Shown here: one piece after another, positions 1-9,675 of the stretch
Layout of the letters: each line of letters starts with the position of its first letter
Numbering within the stretch: position 1 is the stretch's first letter
Assembly (NCBI RefSeq): GCF_001949145.1
Contig: NW_019091377.1
Span: 1,147,881 to 1,189,187 of the forward strand
Length of the DNA stretch: 41,307 bases
Direction of reading: 5' to 3'
Source of the DNA: Acanthaster planci
Taxonomy: Eukaryota; Echinodermata; Asteroidea; Valvatida; Acanthasteridae
The notes under the pieces: model-generated
Databases searched by the model: none
What the model was told of the DNA's origin: nothing
What the model saw: the letters and a program-made list of their open reading frames with translations, nothing else
Position numbers and translations under genes: made by a program

Positions 1-369
1 GGACATGGGCAAGTCCGTACAAGGTCCCCAGTGCCTGTACTTTGTCCTCTTTTACTCACAAAATTAACAATATGCACGCTCACCATATAAGCGTCTGAAG
101 AATCATTACTTGGTAGCATCTGGTGAAATCTCTGATGAAAGTGTTTTCTAAATGATGATCTTGCGAGTTTCTGTCATGCTCAGATATAAATATGAACACA
201 AAAAAATTAATTGTTTGTTCATTTTAACATATGTTCAGTGTTGGAGCAAAGGTTTGATCCTCAAGGCCGATGCTCCCTGAGTCATCTTTTAGGGCAATTG
301 TTGGCTTTTTTAATACATGAAGAGACCTGATGGATTTTTTGAAGTGGGTTCTTCTTTGATTGTTGGCAG
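1..369. other. Upstream or intronic sequence before the first visible exon
   Basis: No coding signal is seen. The last 25 bases are T-rich and end in TTGGCAG, which I read as the polypyrimidine tract and 3' splice site of exon A. An ATG at 317 lies in the same open frame. It is probably only an in-frame intronic codon, but it could be a true start if the splice site is not used. Confidence 0.5.
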
Positions 370-955
370 GGGCTCATGTACCACAAAGCAGGACAGTCTA
401 AACCGATGCAGTCATGATCTTAGCTGCGGGGGCAGTCTGGACCAGAGACGTCTCAACCGTCGCAGTTGGACTCTGTCCGGCTTTGACCAGACTAGCGGCT
501 CCTCGTCTGAGAGGGTGTCTGTGGCAGGCTCAGACTCCTTGGAGATGTCTGCTATCCCCGACTGCGATGAGACTGCAACAGACCGCAGCAGCACCTCCTC
601 ATGGGAGTCGGACCTGATGGCGTCCATCGCCGTGGACGACCTCAACACCCTGGAGCGTGTCCTCACCAATCCCCACAGCGGCCCAACTCCGGACTGTGAC
701 CCTCCAGTCAATTTGGATCTCTCCCCAGTGATTCCACCAACCGACTCCTCCCTCGTTGGACCGTCTGCCTCTTCATCTACCAGGCAGTTGTCACAGGCTG
801 CGAACAAGGGAAAAAAGAGATGCAAATCCTCAAACAAGGAACTGCAAGCTGGTCAGACGATAAAGCGTGCAGGAAGATCTAAAAGAAGTGGAGTGTCAGC
901 GGAAATCCCCCTTCAAAACAACAAGCAGAGGATCATCTGGTCCAGGAGAGTGACG
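370..955 (+). CDS. PH-domain protein, exon A (Ser/Thr-rich segment before the PH domain)
   Basis: This exon lies in the only reading frame (317-1018) clearly longer than chance for this base composition. The acceptor is a T-rich tract ending ttggcag (AG at 368-369). The donor is acg|gtatgg after 955. The exon begins with the third base of a codon and ends on a complete codon. It encodes about 195 residues of low-complexity, probably disordered protein: Ser/Thr/Asp-rich stretches such as TDRSSTSSWESD, a Pro-rich part, a basic patch NKGKKRCKSSNK that could be a nuclear-localisation-like or membrane-binding segment, then KQRIIWSRRVT leading into exon B. I do not recognise the family. The Ser-rich run may be a phosphorylation target, which is inference. 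The gene must continue upstream because the entry phase is not zero. An antisense open frame at 412-837 is a shadow of this exon. Confidence 0.8.
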
Positions 956-1478
956 GTATGGAGAAAGATGACTTCTTCTTCGCCCCTGACAACTATGTTC
1001 AGGAGTTACAACCCCTAACCACTAGACCACTCTTCCAAATACAGAATTAGTTGTAATGCAATGAAAACATGTTGGCTGTGAAATGTTAGATGTCCCAAAT
1101 AGGAACTACACTGTCTCACTACAAAGTTAATGTTACTACAGCTTCACAAACAATCAAGATTTTATTTTGAGTACTTTCTGTGCCATGTCGTTCTGATGCT
1201 CGTTTGTGTTTCTGCGGAACCTTTTATAAGTCAGCCTGTATTGAACCCTCAAGTTGCCATCTGCCAGGGCCGCGCATTTGTAGCAAATGTTGGTCAGCCT
1301 CAGAAATTCAAAAAAGCAGTGGCAACCATTGTCACACAATCACAGGACAGATGACCATAGGTGACCACTAACGGTCAGCAGTTGTAAAGTTCAGCTTCAC
1401 AAAGGATTGTGGTTGTGGTATCTTTGCCATTTTAAAAGTTGAATCGTCTTTGATCGGTCTTTTGTTGGCTCGTTGCAG
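956..1478 (+). other. Intron between exons A and B
   Basis: It has a gtatgg donor and a ...ttgttggctcgttgcag acceptor, with phase 0. Reading through the donor in another frame is open for a while (around EKDDFFFAPDNY) and then stops at about 1048, so a retained-intron or alternative form cannot be excluded. Nothing else is recognised inside. Confidence 0.65.
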
Positions 1479-1562
1479 CCGATTCCTCTGGAACCACCGC
1501 AGAGGCAGCTCGTACACACAGGACGCATCTTTGTCCAGAGCAAGACCAAAAAAATGAGAGAG
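1479..1562 (+). CDS. PH-domain protein, exon B (start of PH domain)
   Basis: This is an 84-base exon of exactly 28 codons, phase 0 at both ends. The acceptor is cgttgcag and the donor gag|gtatgc. It encodes PIPLEPPQRQLVHTGRIFVQ followed by SKTKKMRE. The piece RQLVHTGRIFVQ matches the first beta strand of RhoGEF-type PH domains (pattern R-x-L-h-x-x-G-x-h). The following Lys-rich turn SKTKKMRE is where PH domains place basic phosphoinositide-contacting residues. It joins exon A as ...IIWSRRVT/PIPLEPPQ... without breaking frame. No Dbl-homology helix is visible immediately before it, unlike a classical DH-PH tandem. Confidence 0.8.
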
Positions 1563-2420
1563 GTATGCCGATTTCAATCTTATTTCGTCAGTGTTTGTTC
1601 TTTCCAAAGTTGCCGGTTCCTTGAAGCGAGTGGTTCATAGTTGTTTCCCGTTGAGGTTCCCCTTCATTCCAGGCCCAATTTCACAGCGCTGCTCACCGCA
1701 AGCAAAATAAATCGGCACTTCCCGTAGCAGAAATTTCTGTGCTTATGGCTAATGTATTTCATGGGCTAGCAAGGAATCGCAGCTTGTGCACATGCGTACA
1801 TCCTGTAATTAAGGATTCTGTGCCGAAAGGGTTAGTGCAGAATTTTTGTGCTTGTGAGGTTTGCTCAGAATGGAGATTGTAAGCGCTAACTTCTGCGGTA
1901 AGCAGCGCCATGAAATTGGGCCCTGTTCTGGCCCTGTTCTGATGCTGGCTTACATGTGGACAAGATGTCAGTTGAGGGCGTGCGATCACCAAGCTTGTGA
2001 CATCAGAGTTGCAGAAGCTGTCCATCTCGACGTGCTGTTTGCTCAAAAAAGATGCTTCTCTTTTGAGGCATTCCATTAGAAATGCGCATATTTTACACGC
2101 CAAACATCAGCGATAAAAATCCTTGCCTAACTCTCAGAGAAACTGAAACAAGTCTAGATTGAATGTGAATGTCTCCAGATTAATGAATTCCTAGAATTTT
2201 GTCTGCATGTCTTGATAGACAGACCCCTCCTGCTTAAAGTTTATTCCAGTAATGAGGACTGTTATCAGCAATCAAGGTTTTAGCCAAATGCAATCACCCC
2301 TTTTCACAAAAGAATACCTTTTCCTCTATGTGGCAACAGGATCTCTACTGTTCAAATTGCCAGCACCTGTTGTTCGTTCATAATTGATAATCAGTGAACT
2401 TCTCTCTCTCTCGTTCTCAG
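1563..2420 (+). other. Intron between exons B and C
   Basis: It has a gtatgc donor and ends in a TC-rich tract (ttctctctctctcgttctcag). No exon, RNA or repeat is recognised within its 858 bases. Confidence 0.65.
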
Positions 2421-2547
2421 ATGTTGCTCTTTCTCTACACTGATGTCCTGCTGTTTGCTAAGTCGCTGAATGACGTGCACGTGAAAGTTGTCTGCTGCCC
2501 TCTGGTGATCAATGAAATCAGCATTTTGGACTTTGACTGCAAAGTTG
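2421..2547 (+). CDS. PH-domain protein, exon C (core beta strands of PH domain)
   Basis: The acceptor has an excellent pyrimidine tract ending ttctcag and the donor is ttg|gtcagt. The exon is 127 bases, phase 0 in and phase 1 out. It encodes MLLFLYTDVLLFAKSLND and then VHVKVVCCPLVINEISILDF. The string LLFLYTDVLLFAK is the hallmark second and third strand of Dbl-family PH domains (consensus h-x-h-F-L-F-x-D-h-L-L-h-h-x-K). VKVVCCPLVINEISILD is the next strand pair. This is the strongest family evidence in the window. Identification as a PH domain is by pattern recognition, not by a database search. Confidence 0.85.
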
Positions 2548-3058
2548 GTCAGTATTCACGTGTTGCAGCAAGAAAAAAAAGTGATAGTATTTGCCTTGAA
2601 AAACAAACTAAAAAGAAATTGAATTTATCTGTAGCACACACATAACGCACTTCGTTTTTTGGGTAGAAGTTTCAAAGAAAATAATGCATTTTAGAGAACC
2701 TTGTTTCAGTTTCTTACTTCAGGGTAATTTTCATGTATACATTGGTTATAATTTTCTCTTTGAAAGTGGATGCGGTGACAATATTTACTCTAGAAATAGA
2801 TAAAGTAACAGAACATTTCTTGCATCGTGGATGAGTGAGGGAAATCCCCTTGCAATTCTGCAAATCCATGCTGCATTTGTTTTACTGAATTTGCATTTCC
2901 TTTTTTCCAGCAACTGATTTGCTTGTCCAAACTTTGAGCTGTCAGCTTTTTTTTCACACCTGTTTGGAATTTGCGCATATTCTCTTTAGCATTCATATGA
3001 GCTGAACTGTGAGGCGATGGCGGTAAGTCAGGATTTTTTTCTTCATTCAACCTTCCAG
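2548..3058 (+). other. Intron between exons C and D
   Basis: This is a phase 1 intron with a gtcagt donor and an accttccag acceptor preceded by a T-rich tract. It contains no other recognised feature. Confidence 0.65.
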
Positions 3059-3222
3059 ATCGAGATTTTCGCATCACTCTGGTCACCGGCGCGCCGCTGC
3101 ATCCTCTGGCCGGCCATGGGCAGACCATATGCCTCCGAGCCCCTACGGTCAAGCTGAAGATGACCTGGCGCAGGTTTCTCCAGCAGAGGATAATGGCCAT
3201 CAAGTGCAAAGGTCAACAGTCG
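3059..3222 (+). CDS. PH-domain protein, exon D (end of PH domain)
   Basis: The acceptor is accttccag and the donor tcg|gtgagt, close to consensus. The exon is 164 bases, phase 1 in and phase 0 out. Joined to exon C it reads ...DFDCKV/DRDFRITLVTG..., then a Gly/His/Pro loop, QTICLRAP, and VKLKMTWRRFLQQRIMAI. FRITLVTG and QTICLRAP are the last beta strands. KMTWRRFLQQRI is the C-terminal helix with the near-invariant PH tryptophan. The PH domain therefore spans exons B-D, about 105 residues, a normal length, and looks intact. The protein continues after KCKGQQS because the exon ends on a phase 0 donor with no stop. A role at membranes or in small-GTPase signalling is family-level inference. Alternatives are a PH-only adaptor or a RhoGAP with a PH domain. 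Confidence 0.85.
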
Positions 3223-4698
3223 GTGAGTCCTTCCCCACTTTCCTTGCATTAAGATTTACACAGCATCGCAAAATGTACGTCAGAAAAATTAGATCTAATG
3301 TCTACGGTTCATGTCTAGGATTTTTGGTATAAGAAGCTTTCTGGCTGTTCTTGGACTTTCTGAAAGTTTAGTTTAGTTAAGTTGAATTTATTTCGATATC
3401 TTAAATAGGATATTCATATGAATGTAAAATCAATATAACAATTGATATGAGAATTCCAGATGAAGGCAAATACTTGTACAAGATCTGGAACCTGTTACTA
3501 ACAATTTAAAGGAAGCCCCTATCGTCACGAAGTACTTTCAAATGGAAATCAAATACGACATTGCAACTGAATAATTGATGCATTGATTAATCAAGTAAAA
3601 ATAATCCTTACAGCCTATGTTAATTAGGAGCATTTTTGTTAGATTGGAAAAAGAACACAGCAAAGAAGTGTGCCGTGATCTGTTGCCCTCAAGTTGCGTG
3701 AAGACTGTACTGGAACTGGCATGTTGAAGCTGCATGTCTGGCTATAATTAACGATAGACGCACCTGTACATGTAGCTAAAAACATTGCCAGAATGATTCA
3801 TGGTTTGGGCCATCTACATGTAGTTGACCATTCAGAGTCAAGCCCTTCGGGTATGATCGCACCGCTGGCTCTCAACAGCTGCTTTCATTTATCAGTGCAG
3901 ACAATTTGGGGACCGTTTGCATGAAAACATTGGATGAGATGTCTCTGACTATTTACGCCTCAAGAATTGCAGGCACTTGCAAAATGTGACGAGATTTTAC
4001 CAAACACTTTGACTAGGGTGGGTCAAATGAAACAGTTTTGGGCCTTTGCATTTTTAAAAAGGCAAGTGGGCAGTGGTTGAACTACAGTCAGCGCCGGAAC
4101 TTGCCCTGTTTTGAAATGAGGGGATATAGAGATGTTGGGATTGAAATGATTGTCTGATGCAGGTTTGTATGCCCTCTGCTTTGCCGAGGCTGTCCTTAAT
4201 TGATTGTTTGCAATCAAGTGATCTTCGCAGGAGGAAATTGTTCCAATTATGGCTTTGATCTCTCCCCGCCACCCCCCATGATTATTATCCAAACATGCCC
4301 TTTGTCATCTCGGGAAATTGCAGTTGTTTAAAGAGAGGGAGGGAAGGCTGTTGGTGCTTCTGTCCCGTAAATGAAGAGTGGAAGTCACCGTTGTGTGCTG
4401 TTGAAAATTTGACCAGTTTTTGGTGTGAGAAATCACAGTCATTCAGGAAACTTTGTGAAGCCTGCTTGGCATTTATGGCCGGTGAAATTAGTTACAACCC
4501 CAGGGATGTAATTTATTGTTTTTTTTCTGGACTTTCAGGATTTGTTGAGCCCCAAATTGTGGAGTTGTTGAGGTCTTATCAGTCAAGTTTTCCTACTTTC
4601 TTGCTTTTCGTGAAAAAGAAAGGGAAACAAGTGCAAGATTCACATAATCCTAGCTACATGTGTGACAGACCTCATGCCTTGCTGGCTATCTGCCTTGA
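3223..4698. other. Intron-like sequence with no recognised feature
   Basis: It follows the exon D donor. AT-leaning, with no exon-like block having matched splice sites and no repeat shared with the rest of the window. Confidence 0.5.
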
Positions 4699-4885
4699 GC
4701 AGAAGCACCCCCTCACTGGTTGAAAAGAGCCACGTTGGGAGTGTTCATGTTGTTGGGAGCAACGTGACCGTAAAATGTGCATGTCATAGTCGTCATGAAC
4801 CAGCGAAGTGCATCCCCCACCAAAGGAACCTCCGTTGCTAGGAATATTGTGCCCTCTCTTGGTCCCGCTCAGGCTGGATTACAAG
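4699..4885 (+). repeat. Dispersed repeat family C, copy 1
   Basis: About 190 bases align with 32629-32830 in the same orientation. Both begin agcagaagyrccccctc and share ggttgaaaagagcc. Both later share accaaaggaacctc.gttgct and end near ctctcttggtcc.gctc. The beginning (ccccctcactggt) and end (ccctctcttggt) resemble each other, so the unit may itself have direct-repeat ends. No protein coding is seen. It is unnamed here. It could be a SINE body or a short non-autonomous element. Confidence 0.6.
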
Positions 4886-5255
4886 CCTTGCAAGGTCCTA
4901 GTATTCTCTTTTCATTGCTACAACGCCTCTGCTGAATGATTTGTGGATTGTCTTCATCTGTCCCCCACTTTCACCCCTGAAAGCCAAAATTTAGATGGGC
5001 TATTTGTTTGCGGATTTGGCTTTGTTTCAAGACTGTTGACAAAAACAAATAGAATTGAATTTGATTGGAATGGTATACGTACACGTAGTTTTCAACAAAG
5101 GCTCTTTGACACAAACAGATGACAACCAACATGCAAGTTGTTTCTGCTTTATAATGTGATACGGTTTTCATCCTAAAGCAAACTGGAATCCTTGATCCTG
5201 ATTGGTTGACCTGTGGCTACAGACAGTGTTATATAGACTCACATGTCATGGTCCG
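4886..5255. other. No recognised feature
   Basis: AT-leaning non-coding sequence between two dispersed repeats. A 66-codon minus-strand open frame here is of a length expected by chance. Confidence 0.45.
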
Positions 5256-5440
5256 TATTACACTCACTTCACCCTAACGTGCCTTCTCCACCCAGGAATA
5301 AATGGGTACGGTACAGTACCTGTGAAGGCAGATATGGTTATAATGTTCGCACCTGATGTGGCAGCATCGGGCTAGCATACTCCTCAGGGAGCTTACATGG
5401 TTTCACAGAATGTTCTGATATTGTGAATCCAATGTGCAGG
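5256..5440 (+). repeat. tRNA-derived SINE-like repeat family B, copy 1 (degenerate)
   Basis: It shares ctccacccagga.taaatggg with the copies at 32145 and, more weakly, 15655. It also shares cctgtgarggcag and a downstream actcc.cagggagct segment with copy 32145. A duplicated ggtac/gtacc insertion interrupts the consensus. The tRNA-like head is not recognisable in this copy. Confidence 0.55.
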
Positions 5441-6204
5441 GATAGTCACATGTACGTGAATGTATCGGTGTGGGCGGACAGACTGGAAGGGTGTTCGTTT
5501 CTCTGTTGAAGATCGAGTCGTGTATAATACATGTACACCAGCGCTGTTGAATTGCAGGTACAAGCACTGTGAGAGACTATGCGCCTTATAAATGCTTTGA
5601 TATGATTATTGTTAGCAATTTTGGCCGATGGTCATACAGGTACGAGTACATGTCCATCTTGCCCCCGAGGATTCCGTGCTCATGTGTTAATGCAGAATCT
5701 CCATGCAAGTGTTGTAAGCACAGAATGGTGGCGTAAGTGCAAGATCATTTCAGAATCGATTCAATTTCAGTCATTTAGAAACATTTTTATCGGAGCCTCA
5801 AAATTGGTGTCCGAATGCCCTTAAAGTAACACCTTTTTTTTTAAGAAAGCACACACATTAACCATTACTGGTTCCTAAGATGCTACAACATTATCGTCCC
5901 TGCTCACCGGGCGTATGATCATTAAATTCCCCGAAACCATCTGAGCAAGGCCGAGAAAGGATTTGTCGCAGTTGGATAAGTAGGAGTTGTATTCTTTGAA
6001 TCTAAGGCCATGGCCTCGTAATTCGGAGGCTGTTAGTTGATCAAACAGTGCACTTCGGCAGCTGAGAGGGGCTAATTGAATGGGCATGGGTAGGGCCCTT
6101 AATGGGACGTAAATGCCTGGCGACAGCTCAGTAATTGACAGTGTGCGTAGGTCTGTGTCCCACTGTTGCATTGCTGTGAGTGTATCATTGTCAATGAGCT
6201 GTTT
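5441..6204. other. No recognised feature
   Basis: Non-coding. Open frames on both strands reach 122 codons, within the chance range, and lack exon borders. Confidence 0.45.
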
Positions 6205-6504
6205 CAGGGTTCCCGCGGCCTGGAAAAGTCCTGAAAAATTCATGGAAATTTGTTTTCGTTTTCCAGGCCTGGAAAAGTCATGGAATTTTGAAAAAAATGA
6301 CTGAAGTCATGGAAAAAACATGAAATTTTTCAAACATAGTGTGTGATTTCAGAATCTCAGAAATAAGTGCATAAAATGTGTGACTGTATGCGCAACATAA
6401 AAGGCAGAAGAGTCCAAGAAATTGCATTATTGGGTCATGGAATTTCATAATTTGGTCATGGAAAAGTCATGGAGTTTAATTGTCCTTTAAGTGCAGGAAC
6501 CCTG
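6205..6504. mobile_element. hAT-like MITE with CAGGGTTCC terminal inverted repeats
   Basis: The element is 300 bases. It starts CAGGGTTCCCGC at 6205 and ends GGAACCCTG at 6504, giving 9-base perfect terminal inverted repeats. The CAGGG terminus is typical of hAT-superfamily DNA transposons. The interior is built from repeated variants of TGGAAAAGTCATGGAA, several on this strand, and has no transposase. I see no convincing 8-bp target-site duplication. I have a general recollection that similar ggcctggaaaagtcatgg repeats occur in other animal genomes, which needs a search. Confidence 0.65.
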
Positions 6505-7375
6505 TTACTTTATTTCTTCACTAATGAAAAGGCCCCCGGAGTAACAGTAAAGTTTATTGGTGACGTTAGGGCCTACGTGAATATCAATTGCTCATCGCTG
6601 CGGTGGTGGAGCACTTTTGTCCCTGGTGGTAATCCGCTCCCGCTAAATCCCCCAAACCATGGTATACTGCTTGAAAACAAGACTGGATTATCTCCACTAT
6701 TGAGAGCGAAAAATATGTTGGTAATGTTCAGCAACCTGGTCTTTTGTAATGAGTACGGTCTTTTGTTACAAGGCCCAGTTCCCTTTGTCTGATTTCGGAG
6801 ACCCCGGCCACGCGTATAAAGAATACGTGTCCGGTACCGGAAACCCCGGCAGCAAGTGGTTAATACAGATCACTGTTAAATATAATATCTTGCTCTTTCA
6901 GCTAAGCTAATGTTTAAACTGGGTGCAACAGCAAGACTATCCCCAGCACAATGCCTTATTCTATTCTATTTTTACTCTGTAAATATTACTTAGCAGAAAC
7001 TGAGGTGGTTGACTTAAGACTATTCCTTAACTGTGTTGACAAATCTGATAAAAAGAACTGGAAGCCATGACTGCAGGGCCGTCCGAGCGTGTTACATTCC
7101 TCTCCAATTAACAGGGTGTCTTGAATTGCCAAAGGGCGTGCGGGCGCTCAAGTTAAGACATGTGCGTGTGTGTGATGGTTCCACGAGCCTGGTGTCTCCT
7201 CGGATTGGTCTATAATGTACTACTAAATGTACCTATAGGTGTATGTATATTTCTGTTCTTGGCTTGTACGGTTGGAGCATTATGGTGTAAAGCGGATATT
7301 CTTTACATAAGGATATTGCTGGAAATTCCCTGTGTGTTCATCGGTTTCATATTATGATAAAATGAATGTTATTTT
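6505..7375. other. No recognised feature
   Basis: Non-coding, AT-leaning. Only short chance open frames are present. Confidence 0.45.
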
Positions 7376-8035
7376 CAGGGGAAATGGTAAATGTCCAGCT
7401 GTCAAGATAAATGGTCTAAAATTTGGAAGCATTTATTCAGGTAAAATGAAGGCCTGGAATCTGTTCTTGCACAAGAACCAATATACAAATACACTGTACT
7501 TGAATTATTTATAAGCTGCTCGTGGGAGTCTTTTTATAAACAGATTGGAGTTTTGTATAAACCAGAATATGGACACTGTCCGTGGATTCACTTGAAATAG
7601 CCCAGACTAAAAGAAAAAAGAATCCTACTGAAAAATGTATCAAGGGCAGAATTCATACTAAAGCTGATTACAAACATTGTGTATGCGTTTACATTATAAA
7701 CTGAATATCAAGGGGAAATGCAAAATATCCAGCAATTTAGAAAATTAGAGTCTAAATTTAGAAAGCATTCATTAAAACAAAGACCATGAGTTATATTTGT
7801 GTAAGAGAACCACATCCATGCATGTCCTTCCATGCAGTAAGACTCTTTAATCAACATTGAGATTACAAAACTCAAATACCTCAAAGGTATTTGAGTTTTG
7901 TAATCTCAATATGTCCAAAGAAATTTACTTGAGATAGCTCAGACTGGAAAAAAGAATCTTATCCGAAAAAGGAATCAAGGCCAAAATACAAAGATGGCCA
8001 CAAGCTTTGCATGTTATGCTGTGCTTTGAATTTGG
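7376..8035 (+). repeat. Diverged two-copy tandem duplication, unit about 335 bp
   Basis: Unit 1 is about 7376-7710 and unit 2 about 7711-8035. Shared landmarks are ggggaaatg..aaat.tccagc (7378 and 7712), ttaaatttggaaagcattcatt-like segments, and cttgaaatagcccagact at 7591 versus cttgagatagctcagact at 7928. The last is followed in both by aagaatc.ta and atcaagg. Offsets between landmarks vary from 334 to 345, so indels have accumulated. Divergence suggests an old duplication. No coding frame is shared by the two units. Confidence 0.65.
7856..7910. repeat. Perfect 26-bp hairpin with 3-base loop
   Basis: The left arm 7856-7881 is the exact reverse complement of 7885-7910. The loop is caa. It sits inside the second unit of the 335-bp tandem duplication. 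The right arm resembles the corresponding part of unit 1 (gagttttgta), whereas the left arm has no counterpart there. This suggests the left arm arose later as a local inverted copy. Confidence 0.9.
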
Positions 8036-9067
8036 AAGTCTGGGTTGCATCTTCGCCGGCTTGAATGTAACGGGTAGATTTAGCCTTTTGAGAAACTTGG
8101 GGAGGATACTAGCTCCCATGGAAAACAGTGACACCTTCCATTAAAGTTTCTCCTGCATGCTGAGACCATTCAAAAATAATTTCTGGAACTTCAGTGTTTC
8201 ACATATCTCTTAATTGTCTCATTTTACTGGTGTAACAGGGAAAATTGTACACTATGGGGGAACTCGCAAAACAGCAAAACTCTAACTTAACCGAGGATCT
8301 TTGAAGGAAAAGTTGCAGGAAACTGAATTAATAGGTACTCAGACACCATCATTCGATCTCCAAAAAAGGACACAAAAGAATTTATTAATTTTTCCTCAAA
8401 AATGCAGGAAAAAAACAACAATCAAAAAAGGACTAAAAGACTGAAAAGACTTAACATCAAAATGCTAAAAACTTTAAAAGGACTAAAACCAAAAGCAAGA
8501 CAGTGTGTAACATGGACCTTATGAGTTAACACTCGAACTCCAATCTGTAAAAACGAGAGAAGCAAAGAACATACATGTAAGAAATCACAGAATCTCTTGT
8601 GCATGAACCACATAGTACAGGAAGTGAGAGCAGGGCGTAACATGTCATACAACTAAAATTGTGCACAGGCCTATGGGGCTCATTAAGTATTTAAATCCCC
8701 TGGCAAGTCCAAATAAACAATCAGCTAAGGAAGAGAAGACAAAGAAAGGCATGTTCTGAGGCAAATGGATGGAAATACTTATACACTGTACATCACTTGT
8801 ATACTGGGACTTTGACCAAAAAAGTAAGAAAGGTAAGAAAATATGAGAAAATCAAAGAAGTAGAGATCTAAAAGATGATATAAGCCAATAGAGTGTGAGT
8901 GTTTTCTAGGCATAAAAGCTAGACAAAATTAGGAAAACTTCAGTGATTCAGAAAACTAATACTGAGAAAGAAAATGCACAAACCTTGGCTAAAAAGTTTA
9001 GAAACTAGATAATATTGAGAAAAAGAGGGAAAAATTAACTTTATTAATGAATAAGAAAAGTTTAGGA
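8036..9067. other. A-rich, purine-biased non-coding stretch
   Basis: From about 8360 to 9060 the + strand is strongly A-rich, with many aaaaagg/aaaga words and few C residues. No repeat unit or coding frame is recognised. If the promoter at 9074-9204 is real, this would be transcribed as a pyrimidine-rich first intron on the minus strand. Confidence 0.5.
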
Positions 9068-9073
9068 ACTTAC

Positions 9074-9204
9074 CACTGACTTCTGGCAGATTAGGGCTCA
9101 AGCAGAAAACCACACTCCAATTAGGAGGAACAATGCATGAACGTGACTGGTCTCTGCTGATCTGCTACACTGAGTGTGACCAGACCATGTGGCTACATTA
9201 TATA
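9074..9204 (-). promoter_or_regulatory. Possible minus-strand TATA/Inr promoter with short leader exon
   Basis: On the minus strand TATATAAT lies at 9204-9197. An Inr-like TCACACT follows at 9179-9173, with its A about 27 bases downstream. About 100 bases further is a consensus 5' splice site, GTG|GTAAGT (GTAAGT at 9073-9068). This spacing fits a TATA promoter followed by a 104-base leader exon. The only ATG in the leader opens a five-codon frame. I could not identify a downstream coding exon. It may be the promoter of a mobile element or a chance arrangement. Confidence 0.3.
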
Positions 9205-9645
9205 GGGGGAAGCTGGGCCTTAAACAAATAAGGGGGGGCACACTACTAAAAATATCAAGAGCTCTAAACTAAAGCTAAACATTTTAAAGGGGAACTACAC
9301 TGTACTTCTATGTAAAAATGTGTATTTAGTCATGTATACTCGCATCATCACCACACTAGCATCATAACATAAGGCAAGAGGTACATCTGAAGTGAAGGGG
9401 GGCTTTGCCAGCCCCCTACATGTGCCTCTCTCCCCCCTCTTGACATACTTGTTACAGCTCACAGCTAAAATGAATGGAATCCATGACACCCTATCCTTTG
9501 GTATCAACTTCATTCTCACGAGTCTTCTTGCCAGTCCACAAAAGGTTGATTTAGGTCCAATTTGAAAGTTGGAGGATGATTTAAATGGAAAATTGCATAT
9601 GAAGTTTTCAGTTAAAAAAATGACATTACTTTGAATCAGCTGTAT
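9205..9645. other. No recognised feature
   Basis: Non-coding. A 151-codon minus-strand open frame (9295-9750) overlaps this stretch but has no recognisable motif and is within the chance range for a window this size. Confidence 0.4.
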
Positions 9646-9675
9646 CATGGAGGAAGGAATATTCCTTCTTCCATG
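9646..9675. repeat. 30-bp near-perfect palindrome
   Basis: Two 15-base arms meet without a spacer at 9660/9661. The left arm is CATGGAGGAAGGAAT, and the right arm reverse-complements to CATGGAAGAAGGAAT, a single mismatch. Confidence 0.85.

Noticed and set aside
317-369. ATG at 317 as the protein start
   Set aside because: It is followed by a T-rich tract and a clear 3' splice site at 368-369. The 18 residues it would add look like translated intron.
412-837. 141-codon minus-strand open frame
   Set aside because: It is antisense to exon A. Its openness follows from the codon composition of the real exon, and it has no splice support of its own.
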